64,000 nucleotides of DNA, from NCBI GenBank assembly GCA_963618735.1, contig CAVEUM010000004.1, forward strand, positions 40,168 through 104,167. Reading direction: 5' to 3'. Of this stretch, positions 60,672 through 64,000 are shown piece by piece. Below the pieces are notes generated by a model. It was not told where the DNA came from. It did not search any database and saw only the letters and a program-made list of their open reading frames with translations. A program made the position numbers and the translations under genes. How positions within the stretch are numbered: the first letter of the stretch is position 1; every line of letters starts with the position of its first letter. The DNA is from CAKUFA01 sp963618735. Its GTDB lineage: Bacteria > Bacillota > Clostridia > Christensenellales > Aristaeellaceae.

Positions 60672-61943
60672 ATGGATATTACCATTACTCCTTCCAAGCT
60701 GCACGGTGTCATTCACGCCCCTGCTTCCAAGTCTGAAGCCCATCGTCGGATGATTTGCGCCGGTTTGTCCAGTGGAAAAACGACGCTGCGGGGCTTCATG
60801 GAATCGGAAGACATGGCGGCAACCCGTTCCTGCCTGAAGGCGTTGGGTGCGTCTTTTTCTTTGGAAGGCGATGCCCTGACCGTAGAAGGTACAGCAGGTA
60901 TTAAGCGAATCTGTCCCGTAATGGATTGTGGTGAAAGCGGCTCAACGCTTCGTTTTTTTGTGCCCATCGCCATGGCTAGGTGCGGCGGCGGCATTTTCCG
61001 CATGCATGGGCGGCTTGGTCAGCGTCCCATGGACGTTTACCGTGATCTGTTTGTTCCTCAGGGAACAGGCTGGCGCATGGGCATCGGTGCAGATGGTGCA
61101 GCAGAGCTTCATGTGACGGGGCAGCTGCAATCCGGCGTATATGTTCTGCCCGGCAATGTTTCCAGCCAGTTCGTGTCTGGCCTGCTGTTCGCCCTTCCCC
61201 TGCTGGATGGTGAATCAACCCTGCAGGTCAAACCTCCGGTGGAGTCTGCCAGCTACATTCGTATGACGCTCTGTGCCCTTGAAAACAGCGGCATTTGTGT
61301 CACCGAAACTGCCCCCTACACCTGGGTGATTCCAGGCAAGCAGCAGTATCATACCGAGGACGGCATGCTGACAGGCGATTATTCTCAGGCTGCCGTGCTC
61401 CTGTGCGCGGCGGCGCTGGGTCAGGATGTGGCGGTGAGCGGTCTGTCTGATCGGAGCATCCAGGGCGACCGTGCAATCTTGAATCACCTCCGTGCCCTCG
61501 GCGCCGAGATTGAGGAGCAGAACGGTCTCGTGCGAGTGGTGAAGCCCGCTCAGCACGGCGCTGTGCTGGAAATGAGCGACTGTCCCGACATTGCCCCCAT
61601 GCTCGCGCTGACCTGTCAGCTTGTGCCTGGCGAAAGTCGGCTGAAGGGTTGCGGACGGCTTCGTCTGAAGGAATGTGACCGACTGAACGGCACAGCCGAG
61701 ATTCTCCGTCAGCTCGGCGGCAACGCCCGTGTAGAAGGCGATGATCTTGTTTTGACAGGCATCGACCAGCTTGCCGGCGCCGCCACCGTGGATGCCCGCA
61801 ATGATCACCGCATGGTGATGCTTTCTGTGATTGCTGCCCTGCAGTGCAGGGAACCTGTTACCATTCAGGGCGCGGAATCCATCGGCAAATCCTGGCCGAA
61901 TTTTCTTGACGAAATTCAATCTTTGGGAGGAACAATGGCGTGA
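60672..61943 (+). CDS. aroA: 3-phosphoshikimate 1-carboxyvinyltransferase (EPSP synthase)
   Basis: AroA joins PEP and shikimate 3-phosphate in chorismate synthesis. The 423-residue protein has HAPASKSEAHRRMI near residue 15, the GESGSTLRFFVP region, GNVSSQFVSGLL, LKECDRL and the C-terminal RNDHRMVM. The family's usual GNAGTALR-type motif is replaced by GESGSTLR, as in many class II-like enzymes of Clostridia. It overlaps aroC by 4 nt (GTGA). Confidence 0.96.
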   Translation: MDITITPSKLHGVIHAPASKSEAHRRMICAGLSSGKTTLRGFMESEDMAATRSCLKALGASFSLEGDALTVEGTAGIKRICPVMDCGESGSTLRFFVPIAMARCGGGIFRMHGRLGQRPMDVYRDLFVPQGTGWRMGIGADGAAELHVTGQLQSGVYVLPGNVSSQFVSGLLFALPLLDGESTLQVKPPVESASYIRMTLCALENSGICVTETAPYTWVIPGKQQYHTEDGMLTGDYSQAAVLLCAAALGQDVAVSGLSDRSIQGDRAILNHLRALGAEIEEQNGLVRVVKPAQHGAVLEMSDCPDIAPMLALTCQLVPGESRLKGCGRLRLKECDRLNGTAEILRQLGGNARVEGDDLVLTGIDQLAGAATVDARNDHRMVMLSVIAALQCREPVTIQGAESIGKSWPNFLDEIQSLGGTMA

Positions 61944-63028
61944 GCAGCTGCTTTGGTCAACATCTTCACCTGTCCCTCTTCGGGCAATCTCATGGGGAAG
62001 CCATCGGCATCACCATGGACGGTTTTCCTGCAGGGATGACCATCGATATGGACGAATTGCTCCACGAAATGGCTCGCCGTGCTCCCGGGCAGAGTGACAT
62101 GACCACGCCGCGCAAAGAAGCAGATGCTCCCGAGTTCCTCAGCGGTATCCTTAACGGCCGCACTACAGGACAGCCTGTCTGCGCCATCATTCGCAACACC
62201 AACACCCGCTCCGCGGACTATGGCGAAGGCGTGGATCTCGTTCGTCCCGGACATGCGGACTACACAGGACACGTGCGCTATTTCGGCTTTGAGGACTGGC
62301 GCGGCGGCGGCCACTTCAGCGGACGCCTGACAGCTCCCATCGTGCTGGCCGGCGCGCTGTGCAAGCAGTATCTCCGCAGCCAGGGAATCGAAATTTATTC
62401 TCATATTCAGCAGCTGGAAAACGTTCACGATGCCAGCTTTCTGGATCATCCTGCGGTCGATGATGCCAAGCTTCGTCACATGACCCTGCCTGTATTGACC
62501 GAGGGGCTGGATCAGGTCATGCACGATGCCGTGCTTGCTGCAAAAAATGAGGGCGATTCCGTAGGCGGTGTCATCGAATGCATGGCCGCAGGCCTCCCTG
62601 CAGGACTTGGCGCTCCCTTTTTCGACAGCATGGAAAGTATCCTGTCACATTTGATGTTCTCCATTCCCGCCGTGAAGGGCGTCTCCTTTGGCGAAGGTTT
62701 TGGCTTTGCTTCCCTGCGAGGCAGTGCAGCCAATGATGCCTTCCGCATGAAGGACGGTCAGGTTGTTACCGAAACAGATCATTGCGGCGGCATTCTGGGC
62801 GGCATCACCAACGGAATGCCTCTTATCTTCCGCTGCTGTGTACGTGCAACACCCTCCATTGCCAAAGAGCAGGAGACCGTCTCTCTGCGCACAGCGGAAG
62901 ACGCTGTTCTTTCCATTAAGGGACGTCACGATCCCTGCATTCTCCCCCGTGCCATTCCCGTGGTGGAAGCCATGACAGCCATCGGCCTGATGGAAATGTG
63001 GAAGGAGCGCGCCGCATGCGTCCGATAA
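61940..63028 (+). CDS. aroC: Chorismate synthase
   Basis: AroC makes chorismate from EPSP and needs reduced FMN. The 362-residue protein has SLFGQSHGEAIGITMDGFPAG, RPGHADYTG, the GGHFSGRLTAPIVLAGAL block, GDSVGG and the C-terminal GRHDPCILPRAIPVVEAM. The GTG start at 61940 overlaps the aroA stop and has GGGAGG upstream. The order aroA-aroC-pheA leads straight to phenylalanine. Confidence 0.96.
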   Translation: MSSCFGQHLHLSLFGQSHGEAIGITMDGFPAGMTIDMDELLHEMARRAPGQSDMTTPRKEADAPEFLSGILNGRTTGQPVCAIIRNTNTRSADYGEGVDLVRPGHADYTGHVRYFGFEDWRGGGHFSGRLTAPIVLAGALCKQYLRSQGIEIYSHIQQLENVHDASFLDHPAVDDAKLRHMTLPVLTEGLDQVMHDAVLAAKNEGDSVGGVIECMAAGLPAGLGAPFFDSMESILSHLMFSIPAVKGVSFGEGFGFASLRGSAANDAFRMKDGQVVTETDHCGGILGGITNGMPLIFRCCVRATPSIAKEQETVSLRTAEDAVLSIKGRHDPCILPRAIPVVEAMTAIGLMEMWKERAACVR

Positions 63029-63855
63029 TTGCTTACCCTGGTGTACCCGGCAGTTTTTCCTGTGCCGCAGCGCAGGAAGCCTTTCCCATGGGAGAATACC
63101 ACGGCTTCCCCACTTTCCCGGAAGCGGCGCAAGCCGTCATTGACGGAAAGGCTGACTATGCCCTGCTTCCAGTGGAAAATTCCTTTGCCGGCATTGTGCT
63201 TCCCACTTATGCCCTGCTGGAAAAGTTGCCTCTGCACATTGTGGCTGAACGGACAAAGTCCGTCCGTCATCAGTTGCTTGGCGTTCACGGTGCTTCCCTC
63301 GCAGATGTGAAGCAGATTTCCTCCCATCCCCAGGCCATCGCCCAATGTGACGTGTTTTTGTCTTCCCTAAAGGGCGTCCAGCTCGTTCCCTCCGCCAATA
63401 CAGCCATCAGTGCACGGGATGTTGCTGCCCAGGGAGACCGCTCCTGCGCCGCCATTGCCAGTGAAGAAGCCGCGCGTACCTATGGGCTGGATATTCTCTG
63501 CCGCGACATTCAAACCAGTGCCAACAACACCACGCGTTTCTTTGTCCTTGCGCGTGAGTTGAAGCCCCTTGATACGCCCTGCAAGGCCACCGTCGTTTTC
63601 ACCGTAAAAAATGAGGTTGGCTCCCTGATGCGTGTCCTGTCTTCCTTTGCTGCCAGTGATCTGAACATGTCCCGCATTGAAAGCCGTCCCCTGCCCGACA
63701 CCACCTTTGCTTACTTCTTCTCTGCGGACTTTGAGGGACCCATGGATCCTGAGCACCTGAAGGCCGCTATGGATGCAGCGCGTCCCGTCACGGAAGAGCT
63801 GCGCCTGTTGGGTGTCTATCCCAAAAACTACGTTTGCAGGGACAGTCTGACCTGA
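63016..63855 (+). CDS. pheA: Prephenate dehydratase
   Basis: PheA turns prephenate to phenylpyruvate and is usually inhibited by phenylalanine. The 279-residue protein has AYPGVPGSFSCAAA, the catalytic NNTTRFFVLAREL near residue 175 with the TRF motif, and a C-terminal ACT domain with NMSRIESRPLP. It lacks a chorismate mutase domain, so that activity must be encoded elsewhere. ATG at 63016 has GAAGGAG at 8 nt and overlaps aroC by 13 nt. Confidence 0.95.
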   Translation: MRPIIAYPGVPGSFSCAAAQEAFPMGEYHGFPTFPEAAQAVIDGKADYALLPVENSFAGIVLPTYALLEKLPLHIVAERTKSVRHQLLGVHGASLADVKQISSHPQAIAQCDVFLSSLKGVQLVPSANTAISARDVAAQGDRSCAAIASEEAARTYGLDILCRDIQTSANNTTRFFVLARELKPLDTPCKATVVFTVKNEVGSLMRVLSSFAASDLNMSRIESRPLPDTTFAYFFSADFEGPMDPEHLKAAMDAARPVTEELRLLGVYPKNYVCRDSLT

Positions 63856-63901
63856 TGGAAAGAAAGATTCAAAAAAATCAAAAAAAATTTCAAAAAAGGT
63901 G

Positions 63902-63930
63902 TTGACATTTTTCCTTTTCTCGTGTATACT
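63902..63930 (+). promoter_or_regulatory. Consensus promoter of the tRNA gene
   Basis: TTGACA (63902-63907), 17 bp, TATACT (63925-63930), preceded by A-tracts at 63869-63897 that resemble an UP element. This is the pattern of a strong stable-RNA promoter. Confidence 0.88.
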
Positions 63931-63974
63931 TAATGAGTCGCCAGTGAGGAACGAAAGTTCCGAGACGACAGTGT

Positions 63975-64000
63975 GGGCTCGTAGCTCAGCTGGATAGAGT
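63975..64000 (+). tRNA. tRNA gene, 5' part only
   Basis: GGGCTCG acceptor strand, TA, then the GCTC D-arm and the conserved AGCTGGATAGAG. The anticodon lies beyond the window, so the amino acid cannot be told. Confidence 0.88.

Noticed and set aside
1..64000. Prophage, insertion sequence or defence island
   Set aside because: No transposase, integrase, phage structural or nuclease-type defence genes were found on either strand.

Overview
This 64 kb window is chromosomal DNA of a low-to-mid GC Bacillota, most likely a gut-type, probably uncultured Clostridia lineage. The evidence is Firmicutes-style AGGAGG ribosome binding sites, a valine T-box leader, the infB-ylxQ-ylxR-nusA-rimP order, the rpmF-yceD pair, TmcAL, PduL with acetate kinase, DUF6062 and DUF5058 proteins, and class I fumarase in two subunits. 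A run of Ns at 25933-26023 shows that it is a scaffold, probably from a metagenome. The taxonomic call below class level is a guess. I see no prophage, insertion sequence, CRISPR array or defence island.

Layout. 1-5.4 kb: translation/transcription operon (rimP, nusA, ylxR/rnpM, ylxQ, infB) on the minus strand with a ~250 nt leader. 5.4-11.5 kb: a radical SAM activase, then minus-strand housekeeping genes (HEAT-like protein, Hsp33, a methyltransferase, a YesL-like membrane protein, a metal-binding protein and an unknown). 11.5-13.4 kb: dnaA with a probable oriC upstream but without dnaN. 13.5-22.8 kb: an unknown protein, GT2 glycosyltransferase, SurA-like foldase, secreted GH3 enzyme, a LytTR/GHKL two-component system and an MFS carrier with an extracytoplasmic insertion. 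22.8-28.9 kb: a YdcF-like protein and a four-gene Gld-like ABC export/assembly system. 28.95-29.6 kb: a 133-bp tandem repeat array. 29.6-37.4 kb: one long minus-strand operon that begins with a T-box and carries a small membrane protein, valS, folC, rsmH, rsmI and the two fumarase subunits. 37.4-40.2 kb: rpmF, yceD, ackA, pduL. 40.3-54 kb: shorter units in both orientations (tmcAL, DUF362, MATE, fba, DUF6062, dCMP deaminase, PlsC, HAD, RluA, ilvE, HAD-IIA, aldo/keto reductase). 54-60.4 kb: GH4, a 5'-nucleotidase, and an M20 peptidase with two membrane proteins (DUF5058 type). 60.5-63.9 kb: aroA-aroC-pheA. The window ends inside a tRNA gene.

Metabolically, the genes suggest a fermenter that makes acetate through PduL/AckA and class II aldolase glycolysis, uses plant glycans (GH3, GH4), takes up peptides and nucleotides, and makes phenylalanine. 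Regulation visible in the DNA includes a T-box, a MerR-type 19-bp-spacer promoter, an OmpR-type 11-bp direct repeat promoter, several near-consensus sigma-A promoters and many clear intrinsic terminators.

The least explained structures are the 133-bp tandem array (four and two-thirds copies, open in all three minus-strand frames), a family of bulged hairpins that occurs at its left edge and at two other places, and the DUF5058/partner/M20 operon.
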